Part shown: positions 27,001 to 28,842 of the stretch, one piece after another
Numbering within the stretch: the first letter of the stretch is position 1
How the letters are laid out: each line of letters opens with the position of its first letter
NCBI RefSeq assembly: GCF_000614975.1
Contig: NZ_BALM01000002.1
Span: 242,733-306,732, forward strand
From: Shewanella marina JCM 15074
GTDB taxonomy: Bacteria > Pseudomonadota > Gammaproteobacteria > Enterobacterales > Shewanellaceae
Direction: 5' to 3'
DNA: 64,000 nucleotides
Translations under genes and position numbers: made by a program
The notes under the pieces: generated by a model
What the model saw: only the letters and a program-made list of their open reading frames with translations
The model's database searches: none
What the model was told of the DNA's origin: nothing

Positions 27001-28842
27001 GTTAATTATTACATTCTTAATAATGGCGGAGATCATGATACCAATGCTAATGGCGTGCATGACTTAATTGGTAAAGTCGCTATGTATCGAGTCAATATGG
27101 TGACTGGTAGTGTTGATTATCTTGGTGAAGGCTCGGATAGTAGTTTCGTTAAGAATGATGGTGCGGGGTGTTTAGTCACCATTGACCGCGGTGATGCTGA
27201 TTCAAGTTATGGCACAGTGAGTCATGGTTATGTAGATATAGCAATTGATGGCGTTGCTGATTTACGTCTTGGCGCGACTTGGGATGCTGATATTGCAGAG
27301 CATCATACACTTGATGCCTTAGGCGATGACGAAACCGGTATAGATGATGAGGATGGTGTAAACATGCCTGCATCTATCACTGTATCGACCACAACTAATA
27401 TTGCCGTAGAAGTGCCAAGTGCTGACGGTTATCTCAGTATCTTCGTTGACTTAAATGGTGATGGTGACTTTGCCGATAGTGGTGAAACAGTCGTTGATGA
27501 CCTGATTATTACGGCAACTAACACTAATGTGCCATTACTATTAGATGCCGGTTTAACCAATGGTTACAACGGTAATACTATTGCTCGCTTTAGATTATGT
27601 AGCTCGACAGGCGCTTGTAATACACCAAATGGGGCAGCCAATGACGGTGAAGTTGAAGATTATCAGTTTAATTTACTCAACAAGATTGTACTGAATGGTC
27701 ATGTATTTGAAGATAACGGTACTGCAAGCGGTATTGCCCACAATGGTCTGCGGGACGGAAGTGAATTAGGTATCGCCAACTTTATGGTGGAAGCGATTTA
27801 CCAAGGAACGGGGATTACTGGCTTTGTCACTGGGCAAGAGATTACTGCGGATGTCACGTCTGCTGATGGCAGTTATACCCTAGTGTTACCAGTGAGTCTT
27901 GCCGGTGAGCCAATTCTTGTACAAGTGATTAGCCAATCTAAATGGATTGATATTAGTGAGTCATATCCAACCGGGCTAACACAAGTCAGCAATAGCGCAT
28001 TAACGGATAGCAAGATGTTAGTGACGCCAAATGCGGGGGATTTCTTAATCGACCTTGATTTTGGTAAAGTGACAACACCAACACTTGAGTCTGATAACTT
28101 CACTGAAGTAGAACCCGGTACACCAGTGCTGTTTAGTCATAAATTTGCAGTTAATACCAGTGGTGATGTTGACTTTACCCTTGAGAATATTGAGCAATCA
28201 CCAACGACGACGAGTTGGTCGACCATGCTAATTCATGATGCTAATTGTGATGGTGATTGGGAAGCTGGGGTTGAAACGCTTGTGATAAATCCTGTTACCG
28301 TTAATGCTGATACACAAAGTGAAGTGTGCTTACTGATTAAAGTGCTTTCTGATGTGAGTGCGCCGATTAACGCCAGCTATCAATATCAATTACAAGCCGA
28401 TATGACTTACGATAATAGTGCTGGCACTAACCACGGTATTACTAAGCAAGTCACCGATACCGATGGTGTGAGAATTACCTTTAAAGGAGCGGGTGGCTTA
28501 GAGCTTGAGAAGTCTGTCCAAAATATTACTCAAGTGGGACCCGTTAGCCGAAGCAATAGTGCGCAACCGGGTGATATTTTGGAATATACCGTAACCTTCA
28601 CCAATACTGGTTCAGGTGCTATCAGTGAGGTTGAAATATTTGATACTGTGCCTGAATTTACGATTCTAGCGGCAGAGGTATTATGTAGCGATGCGATAGT
28701 ACCAGCGGCAATGGCTTGTACTGTACTAACGCCTGATGGCGCTAATGCCACGGGGTATCAAGGTTCTATCAGCTGGCAGTTAAGCGGCTTCCTACAACCT
28801 AATGCCGTGGGTGAAGTGAAGTATCGAGTGCAAGTGAAATAA
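1..28842 (+). CDS. Giant GEVED-repeat surface/secreted protein, 5'-partial, eight frame breaks
   Basis: The frame is open from base 3, so the gene begins upstream of the window, and it ends at TAA 28840-28842. Restoring eight single missing bases gives 28,848 nt, exactly divisible by three, or about 9,615 codons. The protein is a chain of about 42 units of roughly 170-195 residues. A typical unit starts with D-[FL]-G-D-A-P-D, continues with N-G-P-Y-H, L-Y-L-G, acidic G-D-D and D-D-E-D-G, then W-I-D-W-D-R-N-G-x-F-x-x-D-E, and ends with R-x-R-L-T-T-D and G-E-V-E-D-[YH]. This matches the GEVED domain family; the D-x-N-x-D-G loop suggests calcium binding. Such giant acidic repeat proteins are usually exported adhesins or matrix proteins, which is inference here because the N-terminus is not visible. 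No LPXTG, PEP-CTERM or RTX nonapeptide anchor is seen at the C-terminus. Breaks lie at 1902, 4697, 5058, 8771, 8872, 13420, 18596 and 23714. Confidence 0.85.
3..1907 (+). CDS. Giant GEVED protein, frame segment 1 (5'-partial)
   Basis: This stretch holds four GEVED motifs (near 63, 620, 1195 and 1755) and three complete units. Units alternate between two subtypes: one with W-L-D-K-D-Q-N-G-Q-F and G-E-V-E-D-Y, and one with W-I-D-W-D-R-N-G-H-F and G-E-V-E-D-H. The frame then hits TAG at 1905. The paralogous stretch near 12,680 reads L-Y-L-G-Y-K-A-A-D, and here the matching text reads L-F-I-G-L-A-P-D once a second G is put back at 1902. The stop is therefore a one-base loss in GG and not a true C-terminus. 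Confidence 0.8.
   Translation, partial: VNTQTSSSVEDSRSINGATDGEVEDHRLYIGNQDLGDAPTSYLTLADDLGPFHGQALYSTLYLGNAGVNEGDADGQPDAAALGDDNDGSDDEQAINQPLAFVQTTANSYSVAVKLRNSTANDATLTAWLDKDQNGQFSSDEVVTTVDGAPWAINNIAAGSNYSTDATAITLTWNGLSGLNQGSMALRLRLANDPLTANQWFGQALNGEVEDYLVYVGDFDFGDASDSGAGANSTSNYRTTLADLGPYHGIDSDLYLGLQTPDSESDANNSLGSALANADDLTNDDDEDGITLFPFDNSPAPTTYTARATVTNNTGADATLHGWIDWDRNGHFDEDEHTSITVSSGTSNGELDLVWNSPYTSISAGHTVARFRLTTDTLTNSASSSSVEDTRSMSGASNGEVEDHILYIGNQDMGDAPDTYRTLAASDGPYHGQANYTTLYLGTAGVNEGDANGQPSADSLGDDLDGSDDEQALNQPLAIVPTSTTTYSVPVRLRNGTSTPATVVAWLDTNQDGFFSADEVVDTIDTSPFAINNLSAGQTANTDASALDFEWTGLSGLTQGQMALRIRISNDPLTADDWYGQASNGEVEDYMVYIGDYDFGDAPDTSSAIGVNNYQTLLSNNGPRHLIIDNLFIA
2015..4765 (+). CDS. Giant GEVED protein, frame segment 2
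   Basis: The frame is continuous from the break at 1902; the ATG at 2015 is only an internal methionine. Five GEVED motifs lie near 2292, 2814, 3426, 3993 and 4566. One unit (about 3110-3440) has a longer loop between the W-I-D-F-D-R-D-G calcium-type loop and the R-L-R-L-T-T-E strand. The segment ends out of frame: L-Y-L-G-N-A is expected after T-I-Y, and L-A-M-P-R-L is read because one G of GG is missing at 4697. The last 20 or so residues before the stop at 4765 are therefore artefactual. Confidence 0.8.
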   Translation: MSSYKISVLLTNNTGSTASLVTWIDFDRDGNFEDSEAQIIGVPNGTIDVIGEVEWVNLPALSNGNYTMVRSRLIPRFITQVSEVSSLSTELGGEVEDHQLYIGTQDLGDAPSSYGVDPLYNGPHHAISNTANLYLGSTNIDGDATILASADALGDDNDANDDENGLAQPLLPVPTDGSNYVVTFNVLRNTTGQDAYLAGWIDANRNGVFDEVEGRVVTIATGQTSSYDFSFSANQLQYLNVGPSFIRFRLTTDPLTAASTGGMAANGEVEDYAVQIGGADFGDLPDTSAATAANNYQTNLLNDGPFHNIETLPTLYLGDVAPDYDSDTSQSTDALGDDTIGDADEDGFIAAALPVLAANSSYQARVKVNNDSATNAYLYAWIDFDRDGNFEADEIATAASLNSTAVSASNGVIQIAANSGNQTYVVDWLSDVATANNQKYGVRLRLTTELLSDDSNTASEDERSLYAAQDGEVEDYFLFAKNSDFGDAPASYGTTAVQDGPVHFYSSNLYLGTSTIDDDDVVVPSGAANSDDDTGSDDENGLVQPLSIIATSTNSYSVELAAYNNSSNMATLVAWLDLNQDGQFSADEVVDKLNVGNGVPFSDSSFSPDNYPTGSNHTTNKITLTWEGISGLSQGSMALRIRIANTSLSVNDWGGEATGGEVEDYMVYIGDFDFGDAADSGINANSTSNYRTTLSDGGPYHGLLSTLYMGAAAPDIEPDSYNSTGAAQANGDDIDSNGDDEDGVTFAPLDNSPVPTSYSVTVKVTNNSGDSANLYGWIDWDRNGHFDGDEAATATVSSGVTDQDATLTWTSFTGITAGNTVARFRLTTNTLTNTETNMTLEDSRSFGGASDGEVEDHSIYIGNQDLGDAPDSYQTLMSNNGPFHGQGSYPTIYLAMPRLMKPILMVCQLLMPLVMM
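4732..5091 (+). CDS. Giant GEVED protein, frame segment 3 (short)
   Basis: A 360-bp stretch between two frame breaks. It carries the middle of one GEVED unit: acidic G-S-D-D-E-Q-G, strand S-Y-S-V-N-I-K-F-R-N-S, the loop W-L-D-K-N-Q-D-G-Q-F, and L-T-W-N-G-L-S-G-L-N-Q-G. The next residues should be T-M-A-L-R-V-R-I-A-N, but one G of GG is missing at 5058 and the frame reads T-M-H-C-V before a false stop at 5091. Alone it could not fold as a domain. Confidence 0.75.
   Translation: MPTPDATGDDVTGSDDEQGINQPLPFLGTSDSSYSVNIKFRNSQGTDATLVAWLDKNQDGQFSADEIFDSFDGGAYAINNVLNGANFTTDANAKTLTWNGLSGLNQGTMHCVCVLPINH
5022..9011 (+). CDS. Giant GEVED protein, frame segment 4, with TSP3-like calcium repeats and an inserted domain
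   Basis: In frame from 5059 to about 8770. GEVED motifs lie near 5124, 5700, 6264, 6807 and 8499. Between 6850 and 7860 the repeat pattern is interrupted. A thrombospondin-type-3-like run (D-T-D-N-D-G-V-T-D-D, then D-D-D-N-D-G-I-L-D) is followed by about 180 residues of beta-rich unknown sequence with two cysteines, and then a second run (D-S-D-G-D-G-I-P-D). A GEVED unit follows at 7985-8510, and then the start of a non-GEVED domain whose paralogue is at 19855-20650. Losses at 8771 (AAA to AA) and 8872 (GGG to GG) put 8771-8872 in another frame, so the text from 8771 to the stop at 9011 is spurious in this frame. Confidence 0.8.
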   Translation: MERPIWFKSRHHALRVRIANQPLTASDWAGMAVTGEVEDYMVYVGDFDFGDAADSGAGANSTSNYHTTLADSGPYHGVSNTLFMGNSAPDTETDSYNSTGAAKADGDDLDINGDDEDGVTLSALDNSPLPTSYQAQVKVTNTGTSPAVLYGWIDWDRNGHFDGDEVTSYTVASGTNNQDVILTWDSFTGITSGTTVARFRLTTDSLTNTQTNLTLEDTRSIGAASDGEVEDHSFYIGDYDFGDAADSYLTSNAAFGAAHGVAYKTTIYLGSNNIDAESDGLVSSDAQGDDSDANDDENSISEPIVTVNATINSYSVDVNLRNARTSGVNATLIAWLDTNQDGQFSSDEVVDLVNYDAGGDVAFTASNIPYNTTGKTVQLTWNSISGLTSGTMALRLRLSTQVLTGNDYAGAAIDGEVEDYIINIAGADFGDAPASYGSAQHLASNNDVRLGALIDIDTGNWGNGIDNNGNATDDDTIGDPTNGIDDEDGIALINDLNVVSNSYSVDVSVTNDNSTDAANLYAWFDYDGSGTFDVDELQTQTLAASSGTSTETITWTYTGASIGKRYIRIRITTDDLTTTETGNTVDPRSIVDSSNGEVEDYQVNILHPGVIDPTTTDTDNDGVTDDIDIDDDNDGILDTVELPNCAADDELSINWDIETERTVSQVLTKITKPDNMVTVGSAYSNPIGGGAWSLSSSTPISSYQDAIDNNAYQQGTFTVGDDPLYVTSGYVYYSLSTSLLVMIADNAAFNNPTVLNDGTTYTQANQYKAATPASYINESTWWRVPASYSGQYRLNPNTTYYVRFYPAVTSSSHDLIGIGVNLNKAGCSDDFDGDNIPNHLDLDSDGDGIPDNLEAQLTNSYLLPNNDSDSTYTSNNGLNSAYIAANYGQQGITPVNTDGDINGDWIDTNADNTETDDTTEGAISGSLTGIDSNFDGIDDGIIPVPAVGEWGPVNYLISDTIDSSAEFIAAFPAANGSEVDWRRSLINDYGDAPDTFATTAASNGANHALSDELFIGAIKADQDNDGQPNITALGDDNNGNDDEDGLATIPVLSPSMTNWSLDVPVTNTTGTDATLYAWVDHDVDGKFQADEMTSVNVPNNTNNSNVTLNWTNLSDGTSGDVGDSYIRLRLTTDDLNSTQADNAATTDVDERSQGDANNGEVEDHAHKVTFHLLIQQSAGAINYRISGGGSYNTIAVFENNYGVGYVTYDTLVPTQNIATDFTLTDYQMVLYQHDNTNNSNNDSTAEIDALMLIAIKVVYYLQRLRAVFLLTQVNELMLIFCKIWLFWRQCHRICGLQWSINAAKVPSINLGRGISRAGYSNNNGYIIDS
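8517..9336 (+). repeat. Inserted non-GEVED domain, copy 1 of 2
   Basis: After G-E-V-E-D-H-A-H-K-V-T-F the GEVED pattern stops for about 270 residues. Two frame breaks (8771 and 8872) fall here. When restored, the order of motifs is N-Y-G-V-G-Y-V-T-Y-D, D-Y-Q-M-V-L-Y, Y-R-D-Q-G-G-V-L-L-T, L-P-R-F-H-P-S, I-D-H-R-S-V-L-Y-T-L-P and W-L-I-P. The same order occurs at 19855-20650. The hydrophobic-strand and GGVLLT pattern is reminiscent of ThuA or class I glutamine amidotransferase-like Rossmann folds, but I see no catalytic Cys-His-Glu triad and do not assign activity. Confidence 0.6.
9031..13452 (+). CDS. Giant GEVED protein, frame segment 5
   Basis: The true frame starts at about 8873; the ATG at 9031 is internal. 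The first 300 bases finish the inserted domain (G-I-D-H-R-S-V-L-Y-T-L-P). Seven GEVED motifs follow, near 9813, 10326, 10863, 11418, 12000, 12540 and 13080. Two units, near 10500 and 11040, carry an extra acidic loop of the type D-G-I-D-N-N-G-D-A. Some units contain paired cysteines, as in R-I-C-D-D-T-T-S-C, suggesting a disulfide and export. Loss of one T from TTTT at 13419-13421 converts the expected N-G-S-F-D-E-I-E-G-R into N-G-S-L-M-R-L and leads to the false stop at 13452. Confidence 0.8.
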   Translation: MLYTLPNVAASCSDVDAAVWLIPYAPTSTGGYQFPKTHVGPYVGTGERQFYFTPNYWTANTAVYQELADYVHAYYTDAAAFNNRNDWLNDSANVNTTCPTTDLDFGDAPDTSAAQALQDYSTAYQFNGPRHTGGSDIYMGTAPTVESDAYATLAANGDADDGVVNLPLLPGATVHSATITVTNNSGNSANLYAWFDWNQNGDFELSERQTIAVANGTTDQEVVLTWPITTTVNESDSFYARFRICDDTTSCDTQFGGADNGEVEDYLVPVLSNVDFGDAPDTFFTLPSSGGAYHLLGSNLYLGDQIPDSDAVIVPSELANSDDTNASPDDEDALNIAVPIDVNSTSYQLTVEATNLTVNAATLWAWIDFNLDGNFETSEAQYVDVSAGVNQGQFTLTWNGLSGLTPGVAYVRLRISSDSLTASDWGGEASDGEVEDHRLVIGLFDLGDAPDTYGTDRINANGEGVGASHTAGTTIFLGDVAPDDEADGFVDGIDNNGDARDDDLAGDDDEDGVTIPALLLAQPTTNVSLPVKVNTDVDATVYAWLDFNRDGSFDTTLEAATPVAITSAENGSTQSLDFTVPNFVLEGGTYVRVRICSTATVCSTPHGAATDGEVEDYRIELNVLYDYGDLPQTAGYQTLFDNNGPRHRLGNANIYLGNTIADEDSDGFGDGTDTNGDATDDDTKGIGDDEDGLDGAELVATDTGYSLAVICNDHDGSTDLGANVYGWIDFNNDGDFTDSGEFSSTACNDTSNTADGSGTLQFSGFSSSQYEMLYARIRITTDTMGNTQANDDASNGEVEDYRLIPFDFGDAPDTTVSVAGNNYRTLINGDGPRHRVRDDLYLGTLLTDRDDNAQDTSVVAKASGDDNSNNNDEDGVVLAPLSATSTSYRIKTTTFNNTGNPAYLYAWIDSDRNGRFDRDEFFSNGSATGGAFEVSSSAMADAQELVWTSTPSGLVNNTDIYIRVRLTTELLTDTVTGAVEDPRSYGEAIDGEVEDHYLRVGNYDLGDLPDSFKTKALDGGPYHALVTTNLYIRSNNIDNDTDGVPTDTANGDDLANNDDENADDLAPLPILTLAATNYTVGVPLYNGSGSSANLYGWLDINQDGDFDDSGEFAELTGFTNGTNSSTQTSPTTQLTWGSISGQVTGKMALRLRITNDTLMAADFGGYALNGEVEDHFVLVGDPDFGDAPDATSATAANNYQTQFIHFGAYQLLTSDLYLGYKAADVDDGTLHDATATADNLDNIDDEGPIILPPLFNGISSYKISIPATNNTGANATVAAWIDFNRNGKFEDSEGQLAIVPTGVSNIPVEIEWDAVPAVSNNTTSFIRLRITDRFVADISQISSLGGDGLGEVEDYAIFFGLQDLGDAPVQYGVDPLNNGPHHIISNAANLYLGSSNIDGDTTVPASADALGDDDVGDDENGAAQPLLSVPVGGQSYQIDLNVRNTTGSDAYLAGWIDANRNGSLMRLKVELIP
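13581..18656 (+). CDS. Giant GEVED protein, frame segment 6
   Basis: The frame runs from the break at 13420. It holds nine GEVED motifs, near 13596, 14214, 14781, 15357, 15915, 16491, 17049, 17628 and 18186. It repeats, unit for unit, the order seen about 10.8 kb earlier; for example the unit at 13740 matches that at 2940, and 14260 matches 3470. One extra pair of alternating Y and H units sits at about 15,400-17,100, the most regular stretch of the gene. Near 18596 one A of AA is missing: G-G-A-M-V-L-A-S-G is expected, G-G-A-W-C-W-H is read, and a false stop follows at 18656. Confidence 0.8.
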   Translation: MASNGEVEDYLVQIGGADLGDLPDTANSTSASNYRTNLAHLGPYHNVAALTTLYIGDVAPDVDGDTTQSSDALFDDDNGSIPDDEEGFIASALPVLAANVGYQAKLTLNNASGSDAYLYAWIDWDRDGSFESDELIQSAQSSLGSNMTITDGVMLLPASTGSDTYLLSWNNDTATSNNSIYGVRLRLTSQLLTDNSATTTVDERSLGAAADGEVEDYLLTARNSDFGDAPDSYQTLPTSNGAVHYYVSNLYLGANNIDDDDVVLANADASGDDSIGDDENGVVQPLPLIASGASSYSVDVAVYNYSGSPATLIAWLDLNQDGQFSADEAVDKLNVSATGTPFSDADFASNNLPTSSNNLSNKVTLTWNAISGLSQGNMALRIRVANSSLTINDWAGEASGGEVEDYMVYVGSFDFGDAADASAGANSTSNYHTRLTDSGPYHGLSTSLFMGAAAPDVEADSYNSTGAAKADGDDLDINGDDEDAVTLAPLDNSPVPSSYSVKVNVTNTGSTAATLYGWIDWDRNGHFDGDEATTYTVNAGTHGQLVELTWTSFTGITAGETVARFRLTTDALTNSQTNMAAEDTRSIGGASDGEVEDHSIYIGNQDLGDAPDSYQTLINNNGPFHGQGKYTTLYLGNTYVNENDTDGMPTADASGDDNTGSDDEQGINQPLSLLSTAASSYSVNVKFRNGTGRDATVIAWLDKNQNGKFSADEVVDLIDGSAFVVNNVANGANFTTDTSAKAFVWNNLSGLAQGNMALRVRIANQPLTANDWAGAAITGEVEDYMVYVGEFDFGDAADNAANANSTSNHRTTLSDNGPYHGLSSSLFMGAATPDAEADSYNSTGAAAANGDDDDANGDDEDGVTLAPLDNSPVPSSYTVKVNVTNSGTNNATLYGWIDWDRNGRFDGDEAATVTVAAGTTAQQIELTWTSFTSISAGDTVARFRLTTDALTNAQTNQTLEDSRSFGGASDGEVEDHTLYIGNQDLGDAPDSYQTLTSNNGPFHGQGKYTTLYLGNTYVNEGDTDGMPTADASGDDNTGSDDEQGVNQPLALTSTAITSYSVDLKFRNSTGSDATLVAWLDKNQDGQFSSDEVVDLIDGAAFASNNVPNNSNFTTDATAKTLTWNGLTGLTQGAMALRIRIANQALTANDWAGMAITGEVEDYMVFVGGYDFGDAADNAANANSTSNYRTTLSDGGPYHGLSSDLFIGAAQPDIEVDSYNSTGAGNANGDDIDANGDDEEGVQLSALDNSPLPISYLAKVRVTNNTSSDATLYGWVDSDRNGHFDEDEVATQIISANSGDQFVTLTWPAFSSVSAGQTVARFRLTTDPLINSQTNATLEDTRSIGGASDGEVEDHSLYIGDHDFGDAPDSYQTLTASQGPAHGLLNKTTLYLGTNNIDAEVDGQVSGDATGDDATGDDENALPAILPIINTSAADYTVTINLRNSTTSGQAATLVAWLDSNQDGSFSADEVVDLIDYDGLGASTFSSDNIPYNSADKSVTLTWNGLSGLTQGAMALRLRLSKDSLTANDWHGVASNGEVEDYLLLVGAVDYGDAPDTGVGVAINNYRTNFNDNGARHITSSTLFMGATATDAETDAVSPNIFALGDDNDTADDENGISFGPLSTTQTEFNATATVTNSGSNGAYIYAWIDFDRNGRFDRDEFISNGDSNSGGAWCWHQVSWIVQSRCNGPIC
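18596..23752 (+). CDS. Giant GEVED protein, frame segment 7, with second inserted domain and a carbohydrate-binding-like module
   Basis: Seven GEVED/GEIED motifs lie near 18771, 19278, 19836, 21132, 21648, 22635 and 23220. Between 19855 and 20650 lies a second copy of the inserted non-GEVED domain, which in this copy is intact and in one frame. Its core is Y-G-V-G-Y-V-T-Y-D, then D-Y-Q-M-V, then Y-R-N-G-G-V-L-M-T-N-F-E-G. Between 21700 and 22150 a beta-sandwich-like module begins C-T-N-E-T-F-F-E-H-D-F and resembles galactose-binding or carbohydrate-binding folds by pattern only. The segment ends at a loss of one G from GG at 23714, where H-G-A-A-S-D-G-E-V-E-D is expected. Confidence 0.8.
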   Translation: MVLASGLMDSAIALQWTNMLGRTVNSDIYMRVRISHDLLADSATSTNEDPRSYGAASSGEVEDHWIMVTNSADKGDLSETYQTPDTLGGPWHTLDAGQIVIGAVSADADTTSLASAIADGDDSSGSTPDDEDANIVAASIGDTSYSTVITVNNNTGVYTYLNAWVDWDLDGSFEADEYFNTTVTHEDTSATLTWSGFSALAAGYYPIRIRHGDIPLTATGFVGYGGDGEVEDHLIEVSGTSNYDFGDAPDSFATVNASNGAKHIIVSGLQIGSTSPDTDADAVPSLAADSDDLLNSDDEDSLSLPVLSPSMRNWSIDVAVTNTIGTDATLYAWVDHDVDGKFQADEMTSVVVPDSTNGNVTLNWTNLSGGTGGDVGDSYIRLRLTTDDLDTTQADNPVTTDVDERSQGEASNGEIEDHQHKVTFHFLHITRGGGYADNPASIVSVMEAHYGVGYVTYDQQTMTTATDLVLDDLYDYQMVDHEAGYTGAETLVESAADIRTLLDYYRNGGVLMTNFEGHRTSDGSEFVNAYYAQQLGYTSATANGPSAWNGGANLPRFHPSAAAGALAQQATIQTTGSLSSLIGIDHRSVLYTLPTVAGSCNDINAVNWLIPWDPSATTQYGYPMGQQGFWYGTGETTETFYAALNQTNDDQLGQYIYEYYENSANFNARNSWVSNSANVNTLCPTEELDFGDAPDTSSAQTANNYSTAYQFNGPRHVAGSDVYLGTTPTVETDAYANITADGDVDDGVLLTAAFSGVNSYDVKVLVTNNAGSVANLVAWFDYNRNGIFEASEGVTATVADGSNNVTVPLSFNLAGNLAANTNYYLRFRISTDPLTTADELGEASDGEVEDYRITVVAAGVSDGGDAPDSYLTAYHDGGPYHTKSTQMYLGSNDVDIEDAVGSSNADADNLSVNDDEQGLQLPPLYVGETEYTLQARAYNVAGSNAKVVAWIDWDRNGTFDADEAQIQDGLPHSGVLKYVSLTWTGISVTAGDYFVRVRLMPSADAIDATTPGGYASNGEVEDHKITVAGTPTPSSGCTNETFFEHDFRNFNNDGWVIEGLTSTDPYVAASSVNYGFYVISNSAWDVSLSRVIPTQPGETVKVNVWVGQLSPAVNDYFEVFLDDQSLGIVTSPTMTGSHTVPQQVFVQGTATSANMTLKLVMHHETTSNNDYNVTDITVERLGVAGVACSYDYGDAPDSYSTLEASDGARHVLTGSAGYVSNMILGIERDSETDGQPNTAADGDDTNGTVDDEDIIVPASMVAGNSTDIDYVIAGTAGYLNVWVDADLDDQFSTASEHIINDQAVAIGANVLPTAIPYLGSTGTSYLRIRVCEGENECNTPVGFAGSGEIEDHAFTLTAPSIDFGDAPDTSVGVANGNYRTLYNVDASDSGPFHTLDSNLYLGINAADSEADADQNISAKGDDMNAIVDDEDGLLIAPLVSGSSSYSMTTVVTNNTGSDAYLYAWIDWDNNGRFDKDEALDGSVITISNGNNQQPQVITWSSLPSLTDGNQYYIRARLTTDLLSDSATGTDEDPRSFGGASNGEVEDYRVTVGSPDFGDDPDSFMTLFGSGGAYHPVTTDLYLGDVYADSETDAVPDPLALTDDNNASPDDEDSINAIAPINITSSSYNLTVEANNNSGSSANLAIWIDFNLDNVFEASEGLLTTVPNGTDEGQFEFTWTGLSGLTSGVAYARVRITTDPLSLSDWHALPVMVRLRISN
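19855..20650 (+). repeat. Inserted non-GEVED domain, copy 2 of 2
   Basis: This copy is free of frame breaks and shows the full domain of about 265 residues. It opens H-K-V-T-F-H-F-L-H and contains Y-G-V-G-Y-V-T-Y-D, N-G-G-V-L-M-T-N-F-E-G, N-L-P-R-F-H-P-S-A, G-I-D-H-R-S-V-L-Y-T-L-P and two cysteines (A-G-S-C-N-D and N-T-L-C-P). Flanking GEVED units also match those flanking copy 1 (7985 with 19321; 9345 with 20656). It was therefore duplicated as part of a much larger block, not inserted twice. Confidence 0.65.
23707..28842 (+). CDS. Giant GEVED protein, frame segment 8 (C-terminal region)
   Basis: GEVED/GEIED motifs lie near 23730, 24270, 24825, 26250 and 27648. Between them are an unknown beta-rich domain with several cysteines (24870-25730) and a segment reminiscent of a beta-propeller or DUF6923-type domain (26290-27180; N-A-L-A-F-S-R-Q-T-G-I-V-Y). 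After the last GEVED motif comes an SdrB-like domain (27685-28075: G-L-R-D-G-S-E-L-G-I-A, ending I-D-L-D-F-G-K-V). An Ig-like stretch follows, and the protein ends with a DUF11-like domain (28495-28839: L-E-L-E-K-S-V-Q-N, Q-P-G-D-I-L-E-Y-T-V-T-F-T-N-T-G). The chain stops directly after that domain with no visible anchor, so more partners or an N-terminal signal must direct export. Confidence 0.85.
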   Translation: MACAASDGEVEDFQLVMGVFDLGDAPETYGTDRVDANGEGVGPMHSISSTVYLGTNATDAEANGFVDGIDNNGEATDDDLAGNDDEDSVTIPAQISAQPTKTVSLPVLVNTDVDAKVYAWLDFNRDGIFETATEAANIITLTSTDNNTSKSIDFVVPNDVVEGGSYLRVRICSDSTSCDTPHGLADDGEVEDHRVELVVLYDYGDAPEAKGYQTTFVNNGPRHKLGNGYISLGTELGDEDSDGFSDGTDDNGNATDDDDTGTTDDEDAVDILDYTYLRSSGDLSFTMACNDHDGSSDLGATVYGWVDFNLDGDFTDSGEFISDACDDTSDSADGTVTLAFTGYDLPALGNTILRLRITTDVLLQTDVNLDASNGEIEDHQFKIDIPRCDITGLDGATSYTPLQSVQINGSPLTIDHIGYGGNGVAKEGSRQSFEWTNNSTYGCGGTSPYMVLHDSDKSTSSQNATCGANSFKDVLMSAVTGTGIEGDPYTIWGSRYWDKDNNNIYDGDDIKVVTKVTYVNDDLFFDQEYCLESAEGSNTKPISLAQGFDTFLNGGDAGGAFSVPYNPATYKPTGTTPPYDLVGVVKNYGVDEQFMGYVKLDTPWEYYYSGSYGAMLGANNLNGGDFNLDNTLDENVGVDNGMGVQWSLGVINEPSTHSVRLLFATLGEAPLYVYPHDLGDAPDTGAGTGQGNYQTLASDNGAGHRILDVDEDGEADIFLGTLWDRDYGRLQDASALADDNDTSDDEDGVTVPSVIGTGGGESIVVNVGKDPDATLAAIHVYAWIDWNRDGDWLDADEQIISDSSATIGNNNYTIPAPTATVNGFSYLRVRVCPDMSCDSPTGITESGGEVEDYQVLLSDLNLDATCDAFLQTKSIDGVNFDYVSLNPNVSPFTMANIQTGLVYSNLNALAFSRQTGIVYSTYRNASDNIEIIITDKTGSSFISLGEITADSGAPYIINKIDGGSSKTFVEGDVFDLSSGFGAPNIGTLSQDGSYYYIARTQWDKAIIIDLADRSFSVKALPAELIDTPNNATAFGADWAVSQLNGHIYAVDLTGDRNAGTPKLFDYDIATNTVTSIDLDYGTRLKPTMGGGASITDDGVNYYILNNGGDHDTNANGVHDLIGKVAMYRVNMVTGSVDYLGEGSDSSFVKNDGAGCLVTIDRGDADSSYGTVSHGYVDIAIDGVADLRLGATWDADIAEHHTLDALGDDETGIDDEDGVNMPASITVSTTTNIAVEVPSADGYLSIFVDLNGDGDFADSGETVVDDLIITATNTNVPLLLDAGLTNGYNGNTIARFRLCSSTGACNTPNGAANDGEVEDYQFNLLNKIVLNGHVFEDNGTASGIAHNGLRDGSELGIANFMVEAIYQGTGITGFVTGQEITADVTSADGSYTLVLPVSLAGEPILVQVISQSKWIDISESYPTGLTQVSNSALTDSKMLVTPNAGDFLIDLDFGKVTTPTLESDNFTEVEPGTPVLFSHKFAVNTSGDVDFTLENIEQSPTTTSWSTMLIHDANCDGDWEAGVETLVINPVTVNADTQSEVCLLIKVLSDVSAPINASYQYQLQADMTYDNSAGTNHGITKQVTDTDGVRITFKGAGGLELEKSVQNITQVGPVSRSNSAQPGDILEYTVTFTNTGSGAISEVEIFDTVPEFTILAAEVLCSDAIVPAAMACTVLTPDGANATGYQGSISWQLSGFLQPNAVGEVKYRVQVK

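Larger units (their letters stand above)
63..27680 (+). repeat. Tandem GEVED-domain array, about 42 units
   Basis: I counted about 42 occurrences of G-E-[VI]-E-D in the joined frame, mostly spaced 510-620 bp apart. Longer gaps occur where other domains are inserted: 6.8-8.5, 8.5-9.8, 19.8-21.1, 21.6-22.6, 24.8-26.2 and 26.2-27.6 kb. Units differ at many codons. Strict alternation of GEVEDY and GEVEDH units is seen between about 14.8 and 17.7 kb, meaning the duplicated unit there was a pair of domains of about 1.13 kb. Confidence 0.85.

Noticed and set aside
63..27680. CRISPR array or DNA-level satellite
   Set aside because: The repeats are protein-coding units of about 510-620 bp with high DNA divergence, not short identical repeats with spacers.
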